From: Pseudomonadota bacterium
Lineage (GTDB): Bacteria; Pseudomonadota; Gammaproteobacteria; Burkholderiales; Burkholderiaceae_C
Reading direction: 5' to 3'
DNA length: 12,339 bases
Assembly: GCA_023442945.1 (NCBI GenBank)
Contig: JAEZWW010000045.1
Coordinates: forward strand, 1 to 12,339
Part shown: positions 1 through 7,319 of the stretch, one piece after another
How positions within the stretch are numbered: position 1 is the stretch's first letter
Layout: every line of letters begins with the position of its first letter
Program-made: the position numbers and the translations under genes
The notes under the pieces: generated by a model
The model's input: only the letters and a program-made list of their open reading frames with translations
Database searches by the model: none
Told to the model about the DNA's origin: nothing

Positions 1-812
1 ATCAGCTTGTTTGAAGACATCCTCAAGTGTATAGGAAGAATGCCTGCGAACGGCAAACGCAAAGGCGGAATAAAAATGCATACAGTTATTAATGTCGATG
101 AAATGGTTCCAAAGATGGTTTGGTTTACGAGTGCCGCAACACACGACCACTATCTTTTAGAGAAACTCAAATTTGACCCCAATACCATTTATGTTTTTGA
201 TAAAGGGTATAACGATTACGTTGCTTTCAGGCGTTTTTGCGACAACAAAACCGGCTTTGTGACACGCATCAAAGATAACGCGGTTTACAGCATAGAGGAA
301 TCGCTTTATATAGAAGAATGCGTTCACAGCGGTGTTTTAGAAGATAAAATTATTGAATTAAAGGTAGATGATAATGGCACATCAAGCACGCTGAAGTTGC
401 GCAAAGTAACGTTTTATGACAGGGTTCTAAAACGCAAGTTTGAGTTTCTGACCAATTTGTTTGAAATGCGTCCCGATTTAATAGCTGCCATCTATAAATT
501 GCGTTGGCAGATAGAATTGCTGTTTAAACAGTTAAAACAGAATTTTCCGTTGAAGTATTTTCTTGGCGACAATGAAAATGCCATCAAAATACAAATATAC
601 TGCGCCCTGATAGTGAATTTACTTTTAACGGTGGTTCAAAAACAGTTAAAACGCTTTGGTCTTTCTCCAATTTGGTTAGTTTTTGCAGGATTCATCTGTT
701 TAACTATCTTCATTTAATGCGTTTTTTAGAAAATCCGGAGAAAGATTGGCTCCGCAATCAGCAAAAATTGGAACAGCAAAACTTATTCGACTGGCAGGGC
801 TTGCTTTTTTAA
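1..812 (+). pseudogene. IS4-family DDE transposase, 5'-truncated by window and frameshifted
   Basis: This encodes a transposase with an RNase H-like DDE catalytic core. The reading frame is open from base 1 (ISLFEDILK...), so the true start and the first catalytic aspartate lie upstream. The second aspartate is in YVFDKGYND (codon at 199). The IS4 signature Y-(2)-R-(3)-E-(6)-K is exact in YKLRWQIELLFKQLK, with the glutamate codon at 514. The first frame ends at 717 with an atypical tail (FGLSPIWLVF). In the frame one base back, the expected family ending continues as LWSFSNLVSFCRIHLFNYL through to NLFDWQGLLF and a stop at 810-812. Loss of a single T in the short T run at 655-657 explains this. 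IS4 elements are not known for programmed frameshifting, so this copy is probably inactive, or the base is a sequencing error. Confidence 0.85.
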
Positions 813-899
813 TATGAAGATATGCGAAATTTAGCATCTGTTTATCAATAACATACAAATAGATTGGTCGATTAACCGAGTTTTATCGGACAACAATGT
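1..899 (+). mobile_element. IS4-family insertion sequence, 3' part
   Basis: The stretch contains most of an IS4-type transposase gene reading into the window from the left, followed by about 90 bp of non-coding tail. The right boundary is inferred from the GH30 gene on the other strand. Its family-like protein sequence runs to residues PILK and then continues as HCCPIKLG before a stop, which fits IS terminal sequence starting near 899 (minus strand reads CATTGTTGTCCGATAAAACT). The left end and the target duplication are outside the window, so the exact boundary is approximate by a few bases. Confidence 0.75.
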
Positions 900-1405
900 T
901 TTAAAATAGGAAAAATATATTTTTGTTCTTCCTCTTGGAAAGAAAAATTCTCAATTCCAGGTTCATCACAATAGGTATATTCTGATAATGAAAAATCGGA
1001 ACACCCTATCGGAATACGTATATAGCTGTATCCTATACCTTTAATGGGGTCAAATGTCTCTTCTAGGAGTTCCTGACGCTTATCAGCAGGCATCTGCATT
1101 AAATTATAACAAGTTGATCCAGTAAAGGCTGCACCAAAACCATCAATTTCCTGATAGGTAACATCTGGAAAAAGTCTTATGGTATAGGGAGACATATTAT
1201 CTTTTGTGTCAAACATTAATGGCTCTTTAGAAAATAGCTTGGATTTATTTGCTTTTGTGAGATAGACATCAACTTCACTTTTCTCTAAGACTTGTTCTGA
1301 AGAAGAATTTTTATTTGTTATATCTTTATCTCTACAGGATACAAATAAAGAGATCTTTATTAGAAAAGAAAAACATAAAATAAATTTTAAAATTTTGATA
1401 TTCAT
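872..1405 (-). pseudogene. GH30-family glycoside hydrolase, lipoprotein, truncated by IS
   Basis: This is the N-terminal part of a surface or periplasmic glycosidase of family GH30 (beta-glucosidase, beta-1,6-glucanase or xylanase type). Residues 1-24 form a lipoprotein signal (SLFVSC, lipid cysteine at 24), then a linker. From about residue 75 comes the GH30 start of the barrel: EIDGFGAAFTGST, the helix with KRQELLEETFDP, and GIGYSYIRIPIGCSDFS. GH30 enzymes are usually 450-500 residues, and both catalytic glutamates lie in the missing part, so this product cannot be active. The family-like sequence stops at about PILK and the last residues are encoded by IS sequence. The ATG lies 12 bp after the SusD gene, so it was the third gene of the operon. 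SusC/SusD/GH30 groups are known from beta-1,6-glucan use; that substrate is an inference. Confidence 0.85.
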
Positions 1406-1417
1406 TGTGCTTTGTTT

Positions 1418-2929
1418 TTAATATCCTTTGTTTTGAGTTAATGACGGGTTTTTATCAATAGCATGTTGAGGGATAGGTAAAAGAATGGATTCTTCCGTAA
1501 GAAGTAGCATATGTATACGTCCTTCGTCACGTTGATTAAGTGTATTTAATGTGCTAATGGCTTTATCATTCCTGACAAGGTCAAACCATCTTTGACCTTC
1601 AAAAGCTAATTCTAAACGTCTTTCATTTAATACAGTTTCTTTCATTCTTTCTTTTGTGGATGTAGCTATAGAAGGTAAATTTTTCAACTTTGCTCTGTTT
1701 CTTATTTGGTTTACAAGCTCTTTAGCTTCTTCTATTTTGCCTAAATCGGCAAATGCTTCAGCCTTCAACAAAAGGATATCAGCCAATCTAATTTTGATTA
1801 CACTATTCAGATTAGATCGAGTTTTATACATAAATGGATAATTATTACTGGGGTAATGAATATTCCATTTGGGTTGGGCCCAAATAATGGATGCATTCAT
1901 CCTTTCAGTATCACCCTCTTTCTCAAAAGCCGAAATTAAATCCCTTGATGGTGTAATCCATTTTGCCCAATCATAGGTACTATTTTTGTCAGCTTCATTG
2001 AGCCCAAACATCATCCATACCCAATTAGTGCTTCCAGGTGGATAAGAGATCTCAAAAATGCTTTCATTACTATTTCGTAACTTCACATCTTTTGAGTTTT
2101 TATCAAAATAAAATAAATCTCCATAATTATCCACTAAAGAAAAGCCCGCATTTTGCACTTTTTGGCAATATTCTATAACTTTATGATAATTTCTCATTGG
2201 CTTTTCAGCATAAACTCTTGCCAATAAGGCGTTAGCCACAGGTTTTGTAAGAGAAAACTTATTCAACGGATCCATTTCTGGTGCATCTTTAGAAGCTGTT
2301 TCCAAATCAGCAATAATTTTTTTATATACCTCATTTACAGCGATACGCGAAGGGAATAATTTTGAATAAACGTCTTCTATATTTTCGGCTGTTACATTTG
2401 GTGTTTTTTCAACAACAAGCGGGATATCTCCCCACAGTCTTACCATATCAAACCAGATCCATGATCTAAAAATTAGTGCTTCTGCTTTCCATTTTCTACG
2501 TTCTTCCTGGGTTAACTTTTGATCAGGAATGTCATCTATATTCAATATAATTCGATTAGCATTTACAATATAACCTAAAAAAGCATCCCAATCACGTGCA
2601 ATATTTTTATTTATACCATCTTGCGACTGAGCCTCAAGAGAAGATAATTCATTTCCTGATGTTCCCCGGTAAGCATTATCTGAATGGACTTCTGTGTAAA
2701 CTAAATAGTCTAGGTACCAATTTTCTTGTGTTCCTCTTATTGTAGAGTATAGCCCATTACGAAGAGCTACTATTTGTTCTTTCGTTGTTAATTCTTTTAC
2801 ATTATCTTGAGCATCTTTCGGGTTACTAAGCTCACTAAAATGTGCTTTTGGGTCTATTTGTAAATTGCATGAATATTGAATCAATAATCCTAAAATAATC
2901 AATATTCCACTGTATAAATTTTTTCTCAT
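1418..2929 (-). CDS. RagB/SusD-family glycan-binding outer-membrane lipoprotein
   Basis: This is a SusD-like lipoprotein that caps a SusC-type TonB-dependent transporter on the cell surface and binds oligosaccharide. Its 503 residues are normal for the family. A type II signal peptide ends at LLIQYSC, with the lipid cysteine at 21. The N-terminal SusD-like region includes WNAFLG/NANRIILN-type helices (here DAFLGYIVNANRI) and the tetratricopeptide-like motif KAEALIFRSWIWFDMVRLWGDIPLV. The C-terminal RagB/SusD region shows RLADILLLKAEAFADLG at about 378-394 and LNERRLELAFEGQRWFDLVR at about 434-453, both classic. The gene starts 11 bp after the susC stop and ends 12 bp before the GH30 start, as in one operon. 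The gene itself is intact, but its promoter would be upstream of susC, now separated by the prophage, and its partner is broken. Confidence 0.95.
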   Translation of the reverse strand: MRKNLYSGILIILGLLIQYSCNLQIDPKAHFSELSNPKDAQDNVKELTTKEQIVALRNGLYSTIRGTQENWYLDYLVYTEVHSDNAYRGTSGNELSSLEAQSQDGINKNIARDWDAFLGYIVNANRIILNIDDIPDQKLTQEERRKWKAEALIFRSWIWFDMVRLWGDIPLVVEKTPNVTAENIEDVYSKLFPSRIAVNEVYKKIIADLETASKDAPEMDPLNKFSLTKPVANALLARVYAEKPMRNYHKVIEYCQKVQNAGFSLVDNYGDLFYFDKNSKDVKLRNSNESIFEISYPPGSTNWVWMMFGLNEADKNSTYDWAKWITPSRDLISAFEKEGDTERMNASIIWAQPKWNIHYPSNNYPFMYKTRSNLNSVIKIRLADILLLKAEAFADLGKIEEAKELVNQIRNRAKLKNLPSIATSTKERMKETVLNERRLELAFEGQRWFDLVRNDKAISTLNTLNQRDEGRIHMLLLTEESILLPIPQHAIDKNPSLTQNKGY

Positions 2930-2940
2930 TGTTATAACTT

Positions 2941-4806
2941 TTAAAAATCAATATTTAATCCAAAAATGATCGTTTTTACTTGAGGATATGTTCCCCAATC
3001 AATTCCTTGAACTGTTGAACTACCTCCATATTGATTTACCTCAGGATCAAATCCTTTATACTTAGTTAATGTAAATAAGTTTTGTGCGGTAAAATACGGC
3101 TGTAATCTCGCAATTCTCCATTTCTTTAATAATGAATATTTTAAATCATAGGATAATGTGAATGACTTAAGTCGTAAGTAACTACCATTCTCTACAAATC
3201 GAGTTGAAGCACGGAGATTATCAGTATTTTTTGATGCTCTTGGTATATCTGTTATTTGACCAGGGATTCTCCAACGTCTTATTACTTCTGTAGACTGATT
3301 TTGTCCATTATACATGCCTTCAGTCTCATAACGTGACGCGTTATAAATATCATTACCCTGTGAACCTTGAATAAAAACACTCAAGTTAAACCCTTTATAA
3401 AAAATACTATTAGTCATCCCCCAAGTAAATTTTGGATTTGGATTTCCAATATATGTTTTATCTCCAGTTGTTATCCTTCCATTTCCATCTAAATCTTTAT
3501 AGATTAAATCCCCTGTTTCAGGATTTACACCTTCCACAATATATCCCCAAAACATCCCTAAAGGTTGACCCTCTGTCATTCTTACGACATTTTCACTAGT
3601 GGCCTCTGAAGTATTTGCAAAATAATAAATTTTTTGAAGTGAAAGTTTTGTTACTTTATTTCGATTAAAAGAAATATTGAAATCCGTACTCCATGATAAG
3701 TTTGTATTTTCTATATTTTTTGTATTTAAAGACCACTCAATGCCTTGATTCTCCATTTCTCCTTCATTACGATATATATTCGAAAAATCTAAACCGCTCG
3801 GAAGAGGCACATTCATCAATAAATTGGTTGTATATTTATAATAAGCATCCATAGAAAATGCAATTTTATTTTTTAGTAAAGTGAGATCAAAACCAATGTT
3901 ACTTTGAGTAGTGGTTTCCCAAGTTAAATCTCTATTTCTCATATTAGCCGGATTAATATTTACAACAGCGCGATCGTTCCCTTTCTCCCACCAAGGAATT
4001 CTTTGAATATTATACATTTGCAAATAGGCATAATCACTAATTCCTGATTGATTACCTGTTTTTCCCCATCCTCCTCTTATTTTAAAATCGTCTATCCAAT
4101 CAATATCCTTCATAAATTCTTCTGAAGATATTCGCCATGCAGCTGAAAATGAAGGAAAGTAACCATATCTATTCTCGGGAGACAACTTGGAAGAACCGTC
4201 TGCACGAAAATTAAACGTCAGTAAATATTTACTTGCATAATTATACGAAAATCTCGCTAAATATGACATTAAATTCCAGTCCGATTCAGTTGTACCTGTT
4301 CCCCACGGATCGATTTTGTTTGCTGCATTTAATGTTTTTGGAGTATAGCCTGTCCTATAATGATTTGCATTCATATAAGAATTGGTCCAATGTGAAGTAG
4401 TGTATGAAGTTCCAGCCATCAAGTTAATATTGTGTTTTTCAATTGATGACAAATCATAAGTCAAAATATTATCAAAAGTGAGAATTGTACTTAAAGACCT
4501 ATTATCTGAAGCACTACCCCCTAGATTACGTCCATAGCTTGTTTTCTTGGGATCAAGAAAAGTTGTTTGGTTATAATAAACACGATTAAGTGAATTACTG
4601 CTTTTAAGTTTTAAATTTGGAAGAATCTGTATTTCTGCATTAAATGATGCTAATAAACGGTTATTATTCGATTTATTATCCTCTGTTCTAGATAAGTTCT
4701 CTATTGGGTGAGTCAATGTTGCGCCATAAAAATTATTATAATACTGTCCAGGATTATCAATATCCCATATCGGTGCATAAGTTGGAGTGTTAATCACAGA
4801 GAGCAC
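2941..4806 (-). pseudogene. SusC-family TonB-dependent transporter, 5' part missing (prophage insertion)
   Basis: This is the C-terminal 620 or so residues of a SusC/RagA-type TonB-dependent outer-membrane transporter, which are usually about 1000-1100 residues long. Missing are the signal peptide, the carboxypeptidase-regulatory-like domain and most of the plug. What remains is beta-barrel: NTPTYAPIWD near the start, FNFRADGSSKLSPENRYGYF followed by PSFSAAWRISSEEF, RGGWGKTGNQSGISDYAYL, GFNLSVFIQGSQGNDIYN and the typical ending with QPYFTAQNLFTLTKYKGFDPE and a terminal phenylalanine. The frame opens at a GTG at 4806 only because a TAG lies four codons upstream; this is not a natural start. 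The break coincides with the left end of the Mu-like prophage. The 5' part of the gene should lie beyond the right end of the phage, outside the window. Confidence 0.9.
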
Positions 4807-4820
4807 AACGCTACGGGGCT

Positions 4821-4833
4821 AAAAACGAAATGT
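4821..4833 (+). repeat. 13-bp direct repeat, copy 1: candidate transposase end site
   Basis: AAAAACGAAATGT occurs here and again at 4911, exactly 90 bp apart, and the following bases are also similar (T/C-rich). This copy is the outermost repeat of the phage left end, a few to about 30 bp from the junction. Mu has several transposase-binding sites (L1-L3) in its left end, so this is a candidate L1. The matching sites at the right end are outside the window. Confidence 0.5.
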
Positions 4834-4910
4834 AATACTTCTTTTCAGTGAAATAATAATAAATAAACTGATAGTAAAATAGTTAGGGTAAACGGGAAAG
4901 GAAGTGAGAG

Positions 4911-4923
4911 AAAAACGAAATGT
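4911..4923 (+). repeat. 13-bp direct repeat, copy 2: candidate transposase end site
   Basis: This is the second exact copy of AAAAACGAAATGT, 90 bp inside the first, in the same orientation. It is a candidate inner transposase-binding site (L2-like). I saw no third exact copy in the window. Confidence 0.5.
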
Positions 4924-5085
4924 TACATTCCTTTACTTTTGCTTTACATTGGAGCCGGTATTTGAACACTTAAACGGTGTTTTGCTTTACAACGCTTTGC
5001 AAACGGACTACAATGGAGCAAACCGATACCGAAAACAGGCTTTAAACGCCGCTGCAACGCTATAAATGGCGATGTGGCGGCTTTC

Positions 5086-5122
5086 TTTTGCAAAGGTATT
5101 AAATACCGTTTAAACGGCAAAA
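5086..5122. repeat. Nested palindrome cluster in the phage left end
   Basis: Outer arms TTTTGC (5086-5091) and GCAAAA (5117-5122) enclose two further perfect palindromes, GGTATT-A-AATACC (5095-5107) and CCGTTTAAACGG (5106-5117). The second recurs downstream of the B gene. No thymine run follows, so this is unlikely to be a terminator. Binding of a dimeric regulator is the simplest reading. Confidence 0.5.
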
Positions 5123-5189
5123 TAATGGCGTGTAATCGGTGTGAAACGGGAAGCAATCGGAGTGAGGACTTGTCGGAAAAATAGGTAAA

Positions 5190-5271
5190 GCCCTTACCGT
5201 TACCCTTACCTTTGCCCTTACTTTTTTGATATGTTAAATTTAGATTTAAGAGCGTGTTTGCCCTTACTTTT
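5190..5271 (+). repeat. CCCTTAC short-repeat cluster with 15-bp direct repeat
   Basis: The word CCCTTAC occurs four times (5191, 5203, 5215 and 5261), three of them in a tight cluster. TTTGCCCTTACTTTT is repeated exactly at 5211-5225 and 5257-5271. Function unknown; the position between phage end and first promoter suggests a protein-binding array. Confidence 0.5.
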
Positions 5272-5405
5272 GAGCTGATAAATGCGCTCGAAAGATATAT
5301 GTAAATGACAAAAAAGGGGTGTTTTTGGGTTAAAATAGTGTTAATGAGGGGGTGAAAAAGCCAAAAAATAGACCGTTTATAGCAATAAAATATTGATTTA
5401 AACGA

Positions 5406-5435
5406 TTGTTTATTTGGATATTATGTATATATTTG
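5406..5435 (+). promoter_or_regulatory. Bacteroidetes-type promoter for the 5464 gene
   Basis: TATATTTG at 5428-5435 matches the -7 consensus TAnnTTTG. TTG at 5406-5408 lies 19 bp upstream in place of the -33 TTTG. A transcript would start near 5442 and reach the ATG at 5464 after about 20 bases. Confidence 0.5.
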
Positions 5436-5463
5436 AGCGAAATTGACAGTAAAAACGTGTGTT

Positions 5464-5736
5464 ATGGGTATTCTTGCAATTATACGAAAGGCTAAACGGC
5501 TGAAAAGAGTGCGGCGAAAACGCAACATTAACGTAAGAGAATGGGAGTTATTTGTCGATTCTTTTAAAAAGCGTAAGGTGAAAAGGGACTTAGAAAATGA
5601 GTTAATGGAGTTGATGGGTGGTCAGCTACTTACAAATATTACATTGAATAATATATACAACGTGTTGAACTTTATTAGGTGGTGCGTTGTGTTTGCCCTA
5701 TTTGCTTTCTTGCTATTCTTATTTCATAAATTGTAG
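5464..5736 (+). CDS. Small basic protein with C-terminal membrane helix, unknown function
   Basis: I do not recognise this 90-residue protein. It begins MGILAIIRKAKRLKRVRRKR, a strongly basic N-terminus, continues with a charged helical segment and ends in one hydrophobic helix at about 68-88 (RWCVVFALFAFLLFLF) followed by HKL. It would thus be a tail-anchored inner-membrane protein with the basic domain inside the cell. The ATG at 5464 is preferred over an upstream TTG at 5443 because it fits the promoter spacing. Its last 18 bp overlap the 3' end of the minus-strand gene 5719-6150, whose product also ends in a membrane helix. The layout resembles that of 7044-7319 with 7267-7662. It may act in exclusion of other phages or in sensing at the membrane; this is a guess. 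Confidence 0.6.
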   Translation: MGILAIIRKAKRLKRVRRKRNINVREWELFVDSFKKRKVKRDLENELMELMGGQLLTNITLNNIYNVLNFIRWCVVFALFAFLLFLFHKL

Positions 5737-6150
5737 ATAGGCGAGTATAAGATTGGCAATTCCCGAAATAACAAGGAAAAGTATATAGTACGGCTCTCGC
5801 TTGGCCGCCTTTAATTGTTTAAGGGTTAGCAAGTGTTTTGCCTCATTCATCTCCCGTATTCTATACTCTTTTTTTTGCTCCGCCTCTTTTTCCTCAATTC
5901 GGGATACAAAACTGTCGTTTTTAATAAACGTCTTTCCCTTGAGCATTAGTTGTACCATTAAAACATCCCCCTGCTCTACGAGTATTCTCGCGTACCCCAT
6001 CTGCTCCAAAATATTAGCTGTAACACTCAGCGACTCGTATTTGTCTTTATTTGGCTCATTATATTCAAAATATCTATTTTGATTATCACACTCTCTCAAC
6101 ATTTTATCGAGCGCGGCGGCCTGCTCCCGCCCTATTTTGATGCTTGTCAT
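5719..6150 (-). CDS. Winged-helix-like protein with C-terminal membrane anchor, unknown function
   Basis: This is a 143-residue protein of unknown function. The N-terminal half (about 40-78) has the pattern ILEQMGYARILVEQGDVLMV followed by QLMLKGKTFI, which looks like the recognition part, beta-hairpin wing and final helix of a small winged-helix domain. A charged helix with several EK and KE pairs follows (about 83-118), then one membrane helix at about 120-140 (YYILFLVISGIANLILAYL) close to the C-terminus. It lies 6 bp downstream of the repressor gene and would be co-transcribed with it in the lysogen. That suggests a lysogenic function such as superinfection exclusion or tethering of a regulator. 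The fold call is from pattern only. It resembles 7267-7662 in architecture and in the wing motif. Confidence 0.6.
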   Translation of the reverse strand: MTSIKIGREQAAALDKMLRECDNQNRYFEYNEPNKDKYESLSVTANILEQMGYARILVEQGDVLMVQLMLKGKTFIKNDSFVSRIEEKEAEQKKEYRIREMNEAKHLLTLKQLKAAKREPYYILFLVISGIANLILAYLQFMK

Positions 6151-6156
6151 TTTTTA

Positions 6157-6618
6157 TTATTTATACTCCGGTTTTGATTCGGCGGCGATTGGATGATGAT
6201 CCATTGTATCGGCGGGTCGGGTGGTGATTTTTTTTGCCTTATTGGTTAGGCGCTCATTTTCGGCGAGTAGCTCCATGTTTTGTTTGTGGAGTTGCTCGTT
6301 TTCTTTTATCTGCATTCCGAGTTGGGTGGCGAGATTGGTGTTTTCGGTTACGAGGCGATCGACGAGGCTTCCCGTGGCCTCGGTGGTGGTGGGATGTTTA
6401 TCGGCTTTGAGCATCTGTCCGTTTCCTGTAAGAAGCCATTCAAGCGACAAATCTCGACAATTGTCTATAATTTTAACGATAACGCTTTCACCTATATCTG
6501 CGTTTCGTTTCCTTTGAATACCTAAATAGCCATTAGAAAGCCCGATTTCTTTCTCGAATTTAGTAGGCGGAATGTCCTTATAATCAAGGTATTCGTATAT
6601 ACGGCTAATTATTTTCAT
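6157..6618 (-). CDS. XRE-type phage repressor with coiled coil
   Basis: This 153-residue protein is the probable lysogeny repressor of the prophage. The N-terminal 70 residues form a helix-turn-helix domain of the kind common in Bacteroidetes phage repressors: FEKEIGLSNGYLG at about 21-33 is the recognition unit, and DLSLEWLLTGNGQML at 56-70 is the characteristic end of the domain. A leucine- and glutamate-rich coiled coil follows (about 84-130), likely for dimer or tetramer formation, then a polar tail. There is no LexA/CI-type peptidase domain, so induction would not be by self-cleavage. It is transcribed away from the Ner-like gene; the spacer of 92 bp holds inverted repeats over the early promoter. 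The downstream gene 5719-6150 follows after 6 bp. Confidence 0.8.
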   Translation of the reverse strand: MKIISRIYEYLDYKDIPPTKFEKEIGLSNGYLGIQRKRNADIGESVIVKIIDNCRDLSLEWLLTGNGQMLKADKHPTTTEATGSLVDRLVTENTNLATQLGMQIKENEQLHKQNMELLAENERLTNKAKKITTRPADTMDHHPIAAESKPEYK

Positions 6619-6631
6619 ATTGATATCGAAA

Positions 6632-6668
6632 ATAGTCTATAAAAAATTTGGACTATATAGACAATAGT
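6632..6668. promoter_or_regulatory. Operator-like inverted repeats between repressor and Ner-like gene
   Basis: Several related half-sites lie between the divergent genes: ATAGTC (6632-6637) with GACTAT (6651-6656), GTCTAT (6635-6640) with ATAGAC (6657-6662), and ACTAT (6652-6656) with ATAGT (6664-6668). They cover the -33 to -7 interval of the early promoter, so a bound repressor would block it. Which protein binds which pair is unknown. Confidence 0.6.
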
Positions 6669-6679
6669 TTATATCTTTG
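6647..6679 (+). promoter_or_regulatory. Early promoter of the prophage (Pe-like)
   Basis: TTTG at 6647-6650 and TATCTTTG at 6672-6679 match both parts of the Bacteroidetes consensus (TTTG and TAnnTTTG) with 21 bp between them. The start point would be near 6686 and the Ner-like ATG follows at 6711. The operator-like repeats lie within the promoter. Confidence 0.7.
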
Positions 6680-6710
6680 CACCTATACGCGATACAAAAG
6701 TATAAAAAAT

Positions 6711-6911
6711 ATGGAGACCAAAGCAATTTTAGACAAAAAACAACACGGCGACAGTGTGAGGATTGCGCAAATAGCTAACCGGTTAGCTCGGGAAAGAGGG
6801 TTGCGAGAGTATTCAAAAACTACTGTCAGACAGCAATTGAACGGAAATAGAACGCTAAAAGGGATAGTGAAAGAAGCGGCTGAAATGTATTACTCACTTT
6901 TAAATAAATAA
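6711..6911 (+). CDS. Small Ner-like DNA-binding protein
   Basis: This is a 66-residue basic protein in the position of Mu Ner, the early negative regulator that is the first gene of the early transcript. The sequence RIAQIANRLARERGLREYSKTT (given in two parts: RIAQIANRL, then ARERGLREYSKTTVRQQL) with NGNR and a following helix KGIVKEAAEMYYSLLN fits a small helix-turn-helix domain, where TTVRQQLNGNR would be the recognition helix and turn. The ATG at 6711 is chosen rather than upstream alternatives because it lies downstream of the predicted start point at about 6686. It is transcribed divergently from the repressor and is followed after 7 bp by another small gene. The Ner role is inferred from position and size. 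Confidence 0.65.
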   Translation: METKAILDKKQHGDSVRIAQIANRLARERGLREYSKTTVRQQLNGNRTLKGIVKEAAEMYYSLLNK

Positions 6912-6918
6912 TAACGCT

Positions 6919-7047
6919 ATGAAAAATTTTATCTACTGGTTTTTTGACAACCTTTTTTCGGAACCGTTAAACAGTCGCTTATGCGGCGGTATGATTGGAG
7001 TGGTGGCGGCTTATGTGTTGTTTCAGATTATAAGAATGGTGTTATGA
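6919..7047 (+). CDS. 42-residue membrane microprotein
   Basis: This very short frame encodes MKNFIYWFFDNLF, a polar turn, and one glycine-rich hydrophobic helix (GGMIGVVAAYVLFQIIRMVL) as its C-terminal half. It fits tightly between two early genes: it starts 7 bp after the Ner-like stop and its stop overlaps the next start in ATGA (7044-7047). That translational coupling is the main evidence that it is real. It would be a single-span inner-membrane peptide of unknown role. Confidence 0.5.
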   Translation: MKNFIYWFFDNLFSEPLNSRLCGGMIGVVAAYVLFQIIRMVL

Positions 7048-7319
7048 AAAAATCACGCAGCACGGAAGATGTAAAGAGGTGGATTGAGTATGGCAAAAAA
7101 TTCGATTTGAGCTGGCAAAGACGCACCCTTGGCGAGTTGCGGTATTTATATAGAAACGGCAAGTACCCAAGTCGTATATACGTGTTTTTTACGAAACTAA
7201 TATATGGAATTAAAGATGAGGTAAAATCTATGTTTGAGGTAACCCCCTTATTGTCAACTGTTGTTTTTATCGAAATAATATTGCTAACGTGTTTATTATT
7301 AAAAGAATTGCTGAAATGA
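7044..7319 (+). CDS. Small protein with C-terminal membrane helix, unknown function
   Basis: I do not recognise this 91-residue protein. Residues 1-65 are charged and basic (KKSRSTEDVKRWIEYGKKFD, then WQRRTLGELRYLYRNGKYPS); about 67-87 form one hydrophobic helix (TVVFIEIILLTCLLLKEL) at the very C-terminus, so it should be tail-anchored. A longer frame can be opened at 6981, but the ATG at 7044 is preferred because it overlaps the stop of the preceding microgene in ATGA. Its last 53 bp overlap, in antisense, the 3' end of 7267-7662; the overlap encodes the membrane helix on both strands. It belongs to the early transcript. Confidence 0.6.
   Translation: MKKSRSTEDVKRWIEYGKKFDLSWQRRTLGELRYLYRNGKYPSRIYVFFTKLIYGIKDEVKSMFEVTPLLSTVVFIEIILLTCLLLKELLK

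Larger units (their letters stand above)
4807..5463. other. Gene-free left-end control region of the prophage
   Basis: No convincing gene is present in these roughly 650 bp. The only longer frame (4944-5156, minus) has no family-like sequence and runs through repeat DNA. The region holds a 13-bp direct repeat (4821 and 4911), a hairpin-prone cluster at 5086-5122, a palindrome shared with 10743, repeated CCCTTAC words at 5190-5271 and a promoter at 5406-5435. In Mu the equivalent stretch carries the transposase end sites and operators. That role here is inferred from position and repeats. Confidence 0.6.

Noticed and set aside
651..660. Programmed -1 frameshift in the IS transposase
   Set aside because: The site lacks a slippery heptamer, and IS4-family transposases are normally made from one frame; a one-base deletion is simpler.
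4944..5156. 70-codon frame on the minus strand in the phage left end
   Set aside because: It has no family-like sequence, runs through palindromes and repeats, and has no promoter-like sequence; it is best seen as chance in control DNA.
5190..5271. CRISPR array or telomere-like repeats
   Set aside because: The repeated words are 7-15 bases, irregularly spaced and without unique spacers of constant length; a chromosome end is excluded because phage genes continue on both sides.
6981..7043. N-terminal extension of the 7044 gene to 6981
   Set aside because: The extension overlaps the coupled microgene 6919-7047 in another frame and looks unlike protein; the ATGA overlap favours 7044.
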